9,711 bases of DNA from Chitinophagaceae bacterium (GCA_003167015.1 PMUF01000122.1:1-9711), one strand, 5' to 3'. Numbered from the stretch's first letter, positions 1 to 6,219 are shown. Made by a program: numbers and translations. Notes: generated from the letters alone by a model not told the origin.

Positions 1-1249
1 GTGCAGTAGTGCAGTGAATGTATTAGAGGTGATGGGATTGTTCTTATTGGGAGGGTGGAGTGCCGATCGCTTATTGGTAGATATCGTACCCCTATTCGAG
101 ACGGTGGAAGACCTGCAGGCGGCGGCGGGTGTAATGGAGGAATTGTATAGCAATACTGTCTACCGAAAGCATGTGCAACAGCGGGGTAATACCCAGACGA
201 TCATGCTGGGTTTTTCGGATGGAACGAAGGACGGGGGATATCTGATGGCCAACTGGGGCATCTACAAAGCCAAGGAAGAGCTGACGGCGATCTCGAGGAA
301 ATATGGTATTGACGTGGTGTTCTTCGACGGACGGGGCGGTCCTCCGGCGCGTGGTGGCGGAAAGACGCACCGCTTCTATGCTTCGATGGGGAAGAATATT
401 GCCAACAAGCAAATACAGCTGACGATACAAGGTCAGACGGTGAGCAGCAACTTCGGGACTATCGATACGGCGCAGTTCAATATCGAGCAATTGTTGCATG
501 CGGGCATTTCCAATGACCTGTTCTCGTCGAAGGAGGTGACTTTGCAGGCAGGTGAGGAGGCGTTATTGCAGACGCTGGCAGCGGACAGTTATAAGGCCTA
601 TTCCGCTTTGAAAGAGCATCCGTATTTCCTGCAATATCTCAACGAGGTGAGCCCGCTGCGGTTCTACAATGAGACGAATATAGCCAGCCGGCCTACACGG
701 CGTAAAAGTTCGGGGCGGCTGGAGTTGAAAGACCTGCGGGCCATTCCTTATGTCGGGGCCTGGAGCCAGCTGAAGCAGAATGTGACGGGTTATTATGGCG
801 TGGGTAAGGCGTTGCAGGAGATGGACAAGCGGGGGAAGTGGGGGGCGGTGAAGCATTTGTACGACAATTCATTGTTTTTCCGGACGTTGTTGGATAACTG
901 TGAGATGGCGATGAAAAAATGTTTTTTTCCATTGACGGAACATTTCTCCCGGCATCCTGTCTATGGGGAGATCTGGACGATGATCTATGATGAGTTCGAG
1001 CTGACGCGTAAATATATCCTGAGGTTATCCGGCGAGGCGGAACTGATGGCTGATTACCCGGTGGAGCAGTTGTCCATCCAGATGCGGGAGCGGATTGTGC
1101 TGCCGCTGAGTACGATACAGCAGTATGCGCTGACGAAGTTCCAGGCAATAGAGAAGAGCGGCGATAATAAGCCGATGAAGGAGGTGTATGAGCGGTTGAT
1201 CATGCGGAGTTCCTTCGGGATTATCAATGCGGCGCGGAATTCGGCATAA
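1..1249 (+). CDS. ppc: Phosphoenolpyruvate carboxylase, C-terminal half (5' end outside window)
   Basis: PEP carboxylase is a cytosolic anaplerotic enzyme that adds bicarbonate to PEP to give oxaloacetate. The frame is open from base 2 with no stop before the edge, so the gene is cut by the window; the GTG at 14 is not a real start. Visible motifs, in order, are VPLFET, GFSDGTKDGG (E. coli GYSDSAKDAG, the metal/bicarbonate region), the mobile loop DGRGGPPARGGG with both arginines, SRPTRRKSSGRLELKDLRAIP, and a C-terminal segment with IQMRER and RNSA. Lys of AMKKCFF, Arg of IQMRER and Asn of RNSA align with the E. coli aspartate-inhibitor site, so feedback control by aspartate is plausible. About 415 residues are visible, roughly half of the usual 850-930. 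The chain ends in Ala where E. coli and plant enzymes end in Gly. It is convergent with hipA. Family assignment is secure. Confidence 0.96.
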   Translation, partial: CSSAVNVLEVMGLFLLGGWSADRLLVDIVPLFETVEDLQAAAGVMEELYSNTVYRKHVQQRGNTQTIMLGFSDGTKDGGYLMANWGIYKAKEELTAISRKYGIDVVFFDGRGGPPARGGGKTHRFYASMGKNIANKQIQLTIQGQTVSSNFGTIDTAQFNIEQLLHAGISNDLFSSKEVTLQAGEEALLQTLAADSYKAYSALKEHPYFLQYLNEVSPLRFYNETNIASRPTRRKSSGRLELKDLRAIPYVGAWSQLKQNVTGYYGVGKALQEMDKRGKWGAVKHLYDNSLFFRTLLDNCEMAMKKCFFPLTEHFSRHPVYGEIWTMIYDEFELTRKYILRLSGEAELMADYPVEQLSIQMRERIVLPLSTIQQYALTKFQAIEKSGDNKPMKEVYERLIMRSSFGIINAARNSA

Positions 1250-1332
1250 GGCGCTGGAAGCGCTTTAGCGTTCCGAAGGAACGCAGACATGAGCCGGGAC
1301 GGGGGGTGACCTTTTGCGTCCTGAAGGGACGC
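1248..1332. repeat. Cluster of three short GC-rich hairpins between convergent genes
   Basis: Three stem-loops lie in 85 bases. The first, 1248-1266, begins inside the ppc stop codon: AAGGCGCT pairs with AGCGCTTT across loop GGA (one G-T pair) and may act as a weak ppc terminator. The second, 1268-1284, is GCGTTCCGAAGGAACGC, a perfect 7-bp stem with loop GAA. The third, 1316-1332, is GCGTCCTGAAGGGACGC, the same 17-base design with loop GAA. Between the last two, one T-A pair becomes C-G and one C-G becomes T-G, so pairing is kept while sequence changes. A further GGCGCC palindrome lies at 1358-1363. Paired stems with a constant GAA loop look like a dispersed extragenic repeat family; copy number cannot be judged from one window. 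Confidence 0.6.
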
Positions 1333-1406
1333 CATCACGAATGTAGAAAACTCTAAAGGCGCCTACGGGATTATTCTTTTGGGGCCGGGATACTTGAAAT
1401 GCGGGA

Positions 1407-2503
1407 TCATACCAGCAACGTCGCCTTAATAGCCATCGCCACGTCATCCGGTACCTTTTGCTTTGCTGCGTAGTTAGCCCAATTTCCTACCACCTGAACG
1501 ATTTCTGCGATAATCGGTTCCGGTCTTTTAATGTTCATTTGTTTCGCTACTTCCAGGAAATCCTGGGTGGTAATATTGAGTCGTTTACCATTGACGCTGA
1601 GCGACTGCTGGCTTACCCATGGACTTCCGGGGCGATAGGCATGACAAATATCATAGGCAGGCGATAACTTCCAACCGCCTTTTTTGTCCATTAAAAACGC
1701 AAAGTTTTTGGTGTGGTCATCACAGTTACGCGCGACTACGTTGAATACCATTTCGTCATTTCGATGCCGCAATCGATGGCCATCTCGTGATAGGCCATTT
1801 CCACCCGCCCGAATCCTTTTGAAATGCTTAGCGGGCTGGTACTGCTGCTTGATGGATCATCGGTTACCCCATCAAATTTGATAAGCCAGTGAGTAAAGCC
1901 TTTTGGCGCATTTGCCTGGCCGGATCTCACTTCTCCGGTTTCGGCATTGTAAGCGATGAGCGCTTTTGCCCGGGCCCCGCCCGCGGAAGTGCCCACTTTC
2001 ATGATCTCAAGCAACGCTTTTTTTTCATTGGGTGACAAATTGGTTTGGAAATTCTGTTTCCCCGAAAGTATTTCCTGGGCAATTTCGACCAGACTGTCTA
2101 TTTCAACTTTTGTTGATCTCCCGTTTGCTTTCGGATCGACAGGTTCAAACTCAAGCGCGCCCATGCCCCGTTTCCCGATAAAACAAAGCATTTCCACCGG
2201 ATTGAGACTGTCTGTCGGACGGCCATGCTGTGCCAGCCACACATTGACCAGGGTATTTCCGTATTTATCGGGTAAGGCATCGGCGAGCAGTCCGGGAAGC
2301 CCTTTAAAGGTCTTGTTTTCCCTGAGGTCTGGAAAAGAGAATATTCTTTGGCCGCTTTCAATCGGCATTTTTATTGGCGCAACATCCCAGTTGTATGTTA
2401 GAAAGCCAGGCTCGAATTCAAATTCGCCGAGTTGACTTTCGGCGTCCCAGGCAATTGCACCAACACGCTTTTCCCATAGATTAATATACGCGGTTCTAAT
2501 CAT
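1407..2503 (-). pseudogene. hipA: HipA-family Ser/Thr kinase toxin, broken by an internal deletion with frameshift
   Basis: HipA toxins are serine kinases that halt growth (E. coli HipA phosphorylates glutamyl-tRNA synthetase) and are held in check by HipB. The first frame (2503 down to the TAG at 1744-1746) carries the N-subdomain, the Gly/Ser loop GTSAGGARAK (residues 171-180, counterpart of the E. coli loop with autophosphorylated Ser150) and the ATP-site lysine in HWLIKF (about 209). At residue 250 (GIEMT) homology stops. It resumes in another frame (ending at the TGA, 1407-1409) with MVFNVVARNCDDHTKN, the catalytic Asp/Asn loop, and LSPAYD, the metal-binding Asp. Roughly 60-75 codons are missing compared with E. 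coli HipA, including the RFDR-type segment, and the parts are out of frame. Joined length is about 364 residues against 420-440. The junction lies on a tandem CATTTCG repeat (1749-1755 and 1757-1763). The ATG at 2501-2503 shares a base with the hipB stop. Kinase activity is very unlikely. Confidence 0.85.
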
Positions 2504-2853
2504 TACCAGCTGCTTTCATCTTTTGGATTGCTGTTATTTTTCTTGCCTCTTGCCCTTTGCCGTTTTGTTTGTTCCAGTTTGGCTAATTCCAATGGGCTGA
2601 TTTGTTTTCTCACCTGGAAATGGCTAAAGAAGTAAAGTTGCTCGAGCGTACGCATAACCTCTATTAGAGTAAGAAGAGATCCCCCGCCTCCATTTTCGAG
2701 CTGGACTAAGGTAGATCTTGAAATACCGGCTGCAATGGCAACCTGCTGTTGAGTTTTATTTTGTTGCAGCCGGTTTTGTTTTAAGAAATCGCCGATCACT
2801 GCCAGTAATGCATTGTCGCTCATACCGTACCAGTAGATGCTTGAATTTTCCAT
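2503..2853 (-). CDS. hipB: HipB-like XRE-family HTH antitoxin/repressor
   Basis: This is the DNA-binding antitoxin partner of HipA; HipB proteins bind operators upstream of hipBA and neutralise the toxin. The protein is 116 residues from the ATG at 2851-2853; a GTG one codon upstream (2854-2856) is a less likely start. Residues about 19-75 form a Cro/CI-type helix-turn-helix domain, with TQQQVAIAAGISRSTLVQLENG (34-55) as the recognition core. A basic, probably disordered tail follows (RQRARGKKNN, about 98-107). Its TAA stop overlaps the hipA ATG by one base (TAATG), so the two were translationally coupled. The reading frame is intact although hipA is broken. It may persist as an autorepressor, as an antitoxin for a HipA elsewhere, or simply not yet be decayed. 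The HTH call is secure; the hipB name rests on context. Confidence 0.9.
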   Translation of the reverse strand: MENSSIYWYGMSDNALLAVIGDFLKQNRLQQNKTQQQVAIAAGISRSTLVQLENGGGGSLLTLIEVMRTLEQLYFFSHFQVRKQISPLELAKLEQTKRQRARGKKNNSNPKDESSW

Positions 2854-2893
2854 CACTAAAGGCTTAATTTGGTATAATGATTGAAATTTCGTA

Positions 2894-2927
2894 CAAAGCT
2901 ACTGTTGTTTAATGAGTGAGAAAGCAA
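2894..2927 (-). promoter_or_regulatory. Bacteroidota-type promoter candidate for hipBA
   Basis: Read on the minus strand, TTG (2925-2927) is followed after 23 bases by TAGCTTTG (2894-2901), an exact match to the Bacteroidota -7 element TAnnTTTG. The -7 element is 40 bases before the hipB ATG, leaving a leader of roughly 30 bases. The spacer is at the long end of the accepted range. Confidence 0.5.
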
Positions 2928-2950
2928 TCACAACATCTTTTTTTCGGACT

Positions 2951-2974
2951 TTTTGACTGAAAATTCAGCCAAAA
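2951..2974. promoter_or_regulatory. 24-bp near-perfect palindrome upstream of the hipBA promoter (operator candidate)
   Basis: Arms TTTTGACTGAA and TTCAGCCAAAA flank a 2-base centre and differ at a single pair (A/C at 2956/2969). The site is just upstream of the -33 element of the hipB promoter candidate. HipB proteins bind palindromes near their own promoters, so this is a natural operator candidate. It is unlikely to be a terminator because the stem core is AT-rich and no T-tract follows on the minus strand. Confidence 0.4.
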
Positions 2975-3015
2975 TCCCCACTTACCAAGGTGAATCTAGA
3001 TAATGTTTTATAAAT

Positions 3016-3037
3016 TATTAATAACCAGTTATTTATA
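3016..3037. promoter_or_regulatory. 22-bp AT-rich imperfect palindrome
   Basis: Arms TATTAATAAC and GTTATTTATA flank the centre CA, with one mismatched pair. It ends at the edge of the AT-rich region, where the GC-rich block begins at about 3041. Its sequence differs from the 2951 palindrome, so the two need not bind the same protein. Its role is unknown. Confidence 0.3.
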
Positions 3038-3040
3038 GAC

Positions 3041-3208
3041 CTGTTCCGGCCTGGGAAAAGCGATCATTTCTCTTCCGGGCAAGGGCTATCCGGGTGGGGC
3101 CTCCCGGGCGGTGGCCGAAGGTGGCCGGCGAGGAGCGAACAGGCGATCCGGGAGAAGGCGAGGGCGTATCGGCTCACGAGGACCGAGGCCGGGGCTAACG
3201 GCCGGCTG
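3041..3208. other. GC-rich gene-free block downstream of the probable DUF7674 gene
   Basis: After about 180 AT-rich bases the composition switches sharply to very GC-rich. No convincing gene is present. Visible structure includes GGTGGCC repeated directly at 3110-3116 and 3120-3126. Arms CTCCCGG (3101-3107) and CCGGGAG (3148-3154) can pair around that repeat. A hairpin at 3187-3203 (GGCCG, 7-base loop, CGGCC) lies 5 bases past the minus-strand stop at 3209 and may help end that transcript, although no T-tract follows. A reading frame on the plus strand through the block runs on antisense into the next gene and looks like a by-product of the base composition. Confidence 0.4.
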
Positions 3209-3613
3209 TCAGCATTTCGACTTCAGCACCTGGCGGACGTAGAGCGCATAGAGGTCCGAGGGCATATACGACTGGACGATGCGCCATTCGACGGCATTGC
3301 AACGTGACATGATGGTCGAGAAGGAGAATACAAATACATTTTCAATCGCATTTTTTACCAGCCCATTTCCTTTGTCGTAGAGCTTTTCCACGAGGGCCAT
3401 GCATTGCTGGACCATTTTGAAGTTATGTTCGAGGGCCATCCTTTGCGTATAATCGGTCAGCACCTGGATGGATTTGTAGATGGAGTTCTGCCCGCCGTCG
3501 CGGGGGAGGTCGCACTTTATCTGCGGCAGTTTACCTGCGATGAGGGCGGGGACTTCGAGTGGAGTGAACAGATGAGTGAGCATATAAATGATTTGTGCGG
3601 GTGATACTGCCAA
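3209..3613 (-). CDS. Small conserved Bacteroidota protein, probably DUF7674 family
   Basis: The protein is 134 residues, mostly helical in appearance, with no signal peptide or membrane segment, so probably cytosolic. The C-terminal half carries the part I associate with this family: an amphipathic helix (about 64-80), then LVKNAIENVFVFSFST (85-100), then a tail LYALYVRQVLKSKC (121-134). DUF7674 is named from recall of this pattern; its function is unknown. The start is uncertain. TTG at 3611-3613 keeps a helix beginning SPAQIIYM, while the first in-frame ATG is at 3581-3583 and would give 124 residues. The frame stays open upstream, but the Pro/His-rich text there looks non-coding. It is divergent from the GNAT gene, with 257 bases between them. 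Confidence 0.7.
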   Translation of the reverse strand: MAVSPAQIIYMLTHLFTPLEVPALIAGKLPQIKCDLPRDGGQNSIYKSIQVLTDYTQRMALEHNFKMVQQCMALVEKLYDKGNGLVKNAIENVFVFSFSTIMSRCNAVEWRIVQSYMPSDLYALYVRQVLKSKC

Positions 3614-3656
3614 AGGGATGCCCGATTGTCGCCGGGACTTGATGGTTGGATGGAAT

Positions 3657-3683
3657 GGGCTGAGGGTGAAGGGGTTGGGGGGG
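3657..3683 (+). other. G-quadruplex motif on the plus strand
   Basis: Four G-runs of 3, 3, 4 and 7 are separated by loops CTGA, TGAA and TT, fitting the G3+N1-7 pattern. The motif lies 44 bases upstream of the TTG start of the minus-strand probable DUF7674 gene. The G-rich strand is the template for that gene, so any folding would affect transcription rather than its mRNA. Confidence 0.4.
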
Positions 3684-3782
3684 TGGTGTGATACCGGGCC
3701 GGGGAAAAGAGGTAGCGATGGGCATACCGGAATGGGAGTAATTTTTCAAAACAGGAGGGTCTGATGGAAATGTCGGGGGTGA

Positions 3783-3812
3783 TTGTAATTGATAATCAAT
3801 TGGTTATGTTTT
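3783..3812 (+). promoter_or_regulatory. Promoter candidate for the GNAT gene
   Basis: TTG (3783-3785), a 19-base spacer and TATGTTTT (3805-3812) match the Bacteroidota layout TTG-N19-TAnnTTTG with one mismatch in the last base of the -7 element. The start codon is 58 bases downstream. The spacer contains the palindrome at 3787-3801. Confidence 0.4.
3787..3801. promoter_or_regulatory. 15-bp perfect palindrome inside the GNAT promoter spacer
   Basis: AATTGAT-A-ATCAATT is a perfect 7-bp inverted repeat with a one-base centre. It sits entirely between the -33 and -7 candidates of the GNAT promoter and in the region shared with the divergent gene. That position suits a repressor. No regulator can be assigned. 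Confidence 0.4.
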
Positions 3813-3870
3813 TGTATGATTTCGGAATGGCTTTTGGCTTATAGGGGACGTATCAAATACAACAACAATC

Positions 3871-4449
3871 ATGGAAGAAGAACCTGAGGGTCATCCTATC
3901 CACATTCGAATAGCTGAACCCGCCGATGTAAAGTATGTATACCCTATTTTAAAAGAGATGGAAGCTTCCGCCAAAGCCCGGGGAACGGGTATTGCCAGGC
4001 GTACACCTCAGTCTTTGTGTCAAAAGATCTACGAAGGCAAGGCCGTTATTGCGTTGGCTGATAACGGTGACTGGGCCGGATTTTCCTATATCGAGTCATG
4101 GGGCAACGGGGAATTCGTGTCGAACAGCGGGTTGATTGTCAACCCTGCCTACCGTCACGGAGGCGTGGCGAGGGCCATCAAAGAGAAGATATTCGATTTA
4201 AGCCGGCAGAAATATCCCCGGGCTCAGATCTTCAGTATTACGACGGGCGCTGCGGTGATGAAGCTGAACAACGAGTTTGGTTTCCGGCCGGTGACGTATG
4301 CGGAGATCACGCAGGATGCGACATTCTGGGATCAGTGCAAGCATTGTGTGAACCATGCGGTGCTGGAATCGCAGGGCAGGCAGCGTTGTCTGTGTACGGC
4401 GATGTTGTTTAGCCCGGAGGGGGTTGTCGGGCAGCCTGTGATGGCGTAG
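3871..4449 (+). CDS. GNAT-family N-acetyltransferase of the Bacteroidota arginine-cluster type
   Basis: GNAT enzymes move the acetyl group of acetyl-CoA to an amine. The protein has 192 residues. The acetyl-CoA loop is in SGLIVNPAYRHGGVARAIKE (86-105), with R-x-x-G-x-A-type RHGGVA at 95-100. Other conserved blocks are MEASAKARGTGIARR (30-44), GKAVIALADNGDWAGFSYIE (56-75), and a Cys-bearing C-terminus, CKHC (156-159) then CLC (173-175), which could bind metal. Close relatives, from recall, usually stand first in the arginine cluster of Bacteroidota before argG and are suspected to make the N-acylated glutamate intermediate. No arg gene is present here, so this copy is stand-alone or a paralogue. 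ATG 3871 is the first in-frame start; the first nine residues (MEEEPEGHP) look like an acidic extension. It ends at a strong terminator. Substrate unproven. Confidence 0.88.
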   Translation: MEEEPEGHPIHIRIAEPADVKYVYPILKEMEASAKARGTGIARRTPQSLCQKIYEGKAVIALADNGDWAGFSYIESWGNGEFVSNSGLIVNPAYRHGGVARAIKEKIFDLSRQKYPRAQIFSITTGAAVMKLNNEFGFRPVTYAEITQDATFWDQCKHCVNHAVLESQGRQRCLCTAMLFSPEGVVGQPVMA

Positions 4450-4475
4450 ATAAGTAAATTGTGGTTTTATATAAT

Positions 4476-4505
4476 GCGACTGGCGTTGGCCGGTCGCTTT
4501 TTTTT
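4476..4505 (+). terminator. Intrinsic terminator of the GNAT gene
   Basis: GCGACTGGC (4476-4484) pairs with GCCGGTCGC (4489-4497) across loop GTTG. The 9-bp stem has one T-G pair and is followed directly by eight T's (4498-4505). It lies 26 bases after the GNAT stop, so the GNAT transcript most likely ends here and the next gene uses its own promoter. Confidence 0.9.
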
Positions 4506-4691
4506 GGGTGGTTGTTTACCGAATTGGCAAATTCTTTTTCAAAACGGGGTGGCTACTGCGGGAGCCTGGAACAGCCTACCGGGGCGATAAAGTTGTGAAA
4601 CCCTTAACAGTCCTGGGTTTTGAGTGTGGGTGGCCAGGTGGGAGAGGCTCTGGTATGTATTTGGACAATAAGGGGCATAAACTGTTTAGTT

Positions 4692-6173
4692 ATGCTTAAG
4701 AAGATTGTAGTTTGTATTTGTACGTGTCTGGTTTTAATGAAAGGCTATAGTCAGGATTCGACAGCTATAAAAGATTCCACAGTTGTAAGGCCTGCGCCGT
4801 CCAAAGGTTCTTTCGCGGCGAAAGAGCCGGCGAGTGAGCCCTTTGCCTTCGGGGATTTTTCCTGGCTGAACGGCACGACCAGGAAGACTACCCCTCCTTT
4901 GATAGACAATAAGTATTTCACGAGTGATGTTACGCTGGACCTATACGCCACACATTCTTACAATAATCCGATCGACAATACGGTAGTAGGATCGACGGCG
5001 CTGGCGAGGGATAATGAACTTCAACTTTCCTTCCTGGGTTTTGGCGGTGATTTTCATGTGGACAATGTCCGGGGCAGGGTCATGATGCAATTCGGTACGC
5101 GGTCGACGGTCGTACCGCGCAATGACGGCAGCTCCTATAAGGGGCAATATGACTTGCAGACTATCTATCGGTACATCAGTGAGGCGTATGCCGGTTATCA
5201 CTGGGACGTGTGGCATGGGATCAACCTGGATGCAGGGATTTTCATGTCTTATATCGGTCTGTTCTCTTATAACAACTTCGAGAACTGGGGTTATCAGCCT
5301 TCCTATACTTCGGACAATACGCCCTGGTTCTTCAATGGGCTGAGGTTGCAGATGTTCCCAACGGATAAGTTGAAGGTCGAGTTGTGGCTGATCAACGGCT
5401 GGCAGAGCTATGGCATGTTCAATAATTCGCCAGGCGTTGGATATTCCATCTATTACCGGCCGAAAGAAAGAGTCGATTATGTTTTCAACTTCTATTACGG
5501 GAAGGATGATGAAGGGGCTCCCGGCAGGTATCGGGTCCATAGCGATAACAGCTATGAGTACAGGTATCTGAACCGGAAGCGTGGGTTTGTAACGAAGGCC
5601 GCTTTCTCGGTGACGGGTGATTTCGGGTTCGAGAATGGAGATGGGGTCACTCCTTTTGGTAAAGGGACGAAAGGTCAGGCCAATTATGTGCCCGCGCAGA
5701 ATTTCATCAGCGGCATGGTATACAACCGGCTGTGGTTCGGTGAAAAGCAGAAATTCGCCTGGACCATTGGCGGCGGCTATATGCACAACCCGGGACAATA
5801 CCTGGTGCTGGCTCCCACAGGCTATGCCGACACTTTGTTTCAACGGCAGACAGGACCGGGATCGACCTTCGACGCATGGGATGCATCTACCGATCTGGAC
5901 TATATGCCCAGTCAGAACCTGACGTTTAAATTCGAGTATGTACACCGCGTGGTGAACAGTATCGACGGTGCTCCCGGTACAGCCAACCTGAAGGGTTATT
6001 TCGCCGGACCTGGCGGGGTGACATCACCGACGGGCTATACCAATACAGGCGGTTATACGTATACGAGTAACGGGGCCAGTATTGCACCGCCGTTAAGCAG
6101 TTGGGGAGGCTGGATGCCTGACCTGGCCAAATCAGAGTCAAGAATTGTCTTTGCCGTCCTGGTGAGATTTTAG
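4692..6173 (+). CDS. OmpL-like outer-membrane beta-barrel porin
   Basis: This is a predicted outer-membrane channel of the OmpL-like porin-2 type (bbp2, recognised by pattern); its substrate is not evident. The ATG at 4692 gives 493 residues beginning with a signal peptide, MLKKIVVCICTCLVLMKGYSQ; longer in-frame starts upstream would bury it. After a low-complexity linker (about 22-55) come many alternating, aromatic-rich strands such as DVTLDLYATHSY, DAGIFMSYIGLFSYNNFENW, LKVELWLINGWQSYG and VDYVFNFYYG. The final strand ends FAVLVRF; a terminal Phe is the usual sorting signal for the BAM machine. The signal peptide has cysteines but no G/A/S-Cys lipobox, so it is not a lipoprotein. The upstream region (4506-4691) shows no clear promoter. 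The NtrC-type regulator starts 61 bases downstream with no terminator seen between, so co-transcription is possible. Confidence 0.85.
   Translation: MLKKIVVCICTCLVLMKGYSQDSTAIKDSTVVRPAPSKGSFAAKEPASEPFAFGDFSWLNGTTRKTTPPLIDNKYFTSDVTLDLYATHSYNNPIDNTVVGSTALARDNELQLSFLGFGGDFHVDNVRGRVMMQFGTRSTVVPRNDGSSYKGQYDLQTIYRYISEAYAGYHWDVWHGINLDAGIFMSYIGLFSYNNFENWGYQPSYTSDNTPWFFNGLRLQMFPTDKLKVELWLINGWQSYGMFNNSPGVGYSIYYRPKERVDYVFNFYYGKDDEGAPGRYRVHSDNSYEYRYLNRKRGFVTKAAFSVTGDFGFENGDGVTPFGKGTKGQANYVPAQNFISGMVYNRLWFGEKQKFAWTIGGGYMHNPGQYLVLAPTGYADTLFQRQTGPGSTFDAWDASTDLDYMPSQNLTFKFEYVHRVVNSIDGAPGTANLKGYFAGPGGVTSPTGYTNTGGYTYTSNGASIAPPLSSWGGWMPDLAKSESRIVFAVLVRF
4806..4828. repeat. 23-base hairpin inside the porin coding sequence
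   Basis: GGTTCTTTCG (4806-4815) pairs with CGAAAGAGCC (4819-4828) around loop CGG, a 10-bp stem with one wobble. It lies in the linker just after the signal peptide, about 115 bases into the gene. Because of the symmetry, GSFAAKEP is encoded in the porin frame and also on the opposite strand. Confidence 0.6.
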
Positions 6174-6219
6174 GTGTGTGATGGCTGCGGGCCGTGAGGG
6201 GCGATGACGGTTGCAAAAG

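Noticed and set aside
1407..2853. HipBST-type three-gene toxin-antitoxin system, with the two hipA frames as separate proteins
   Set aside because: In HipBST the small N-terminal subdomain is the separate protein. Here the break falls within the kinase domain, between the ATP lysine and the catalytic loop, and residues are missing.
3084..3307. Open plus-strand frame through the GC-rich block
   Set aside because: It runs antisense into the probable DUF7674 gene, has no recognisable domain and is explained by the scarcity of stop codons in GC-rich DNA.
4506..4691. Sigma-54 promoters before the first barrel gene (GG/GC pairs at 4546/4558 and 4663/4675)
   Set aside because: Spacing fits, but the surrounding bases match TGGCAC and TTGCA poorly, and the second would start transcription almost at the ATG.
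4508..4699. 63-codon plus-strand frame after the GNAT terminator
   Set aside because: It has no recognisable domain, starts with GTG directly after the terminator and overruns the porin start; more likely leader DNA.
4692..4754. Lipoprotein signal in the first barrel protein (cysteines in the signal peptide)
   Set aside because: None of the cysteines is preceded by Gly, Ala or Ser as a lipobox needs, and the protein ends as a normal barrel.
4941..5945. 334-codon antisense frame in the first barrel gene
   Set aside because: It is the mirror of a clear porin gene and shows no family motif of its own.
6200..6215. Sigma-54 promoter before the regulator gene (GG ... TTGCA)
   Set aside because: The TTGCA at 6211-6215 is a good -12 element, but the nearest GG gives an 11-base gap instead of 10, and the predicted start would be only about 10 bases before the ATG.
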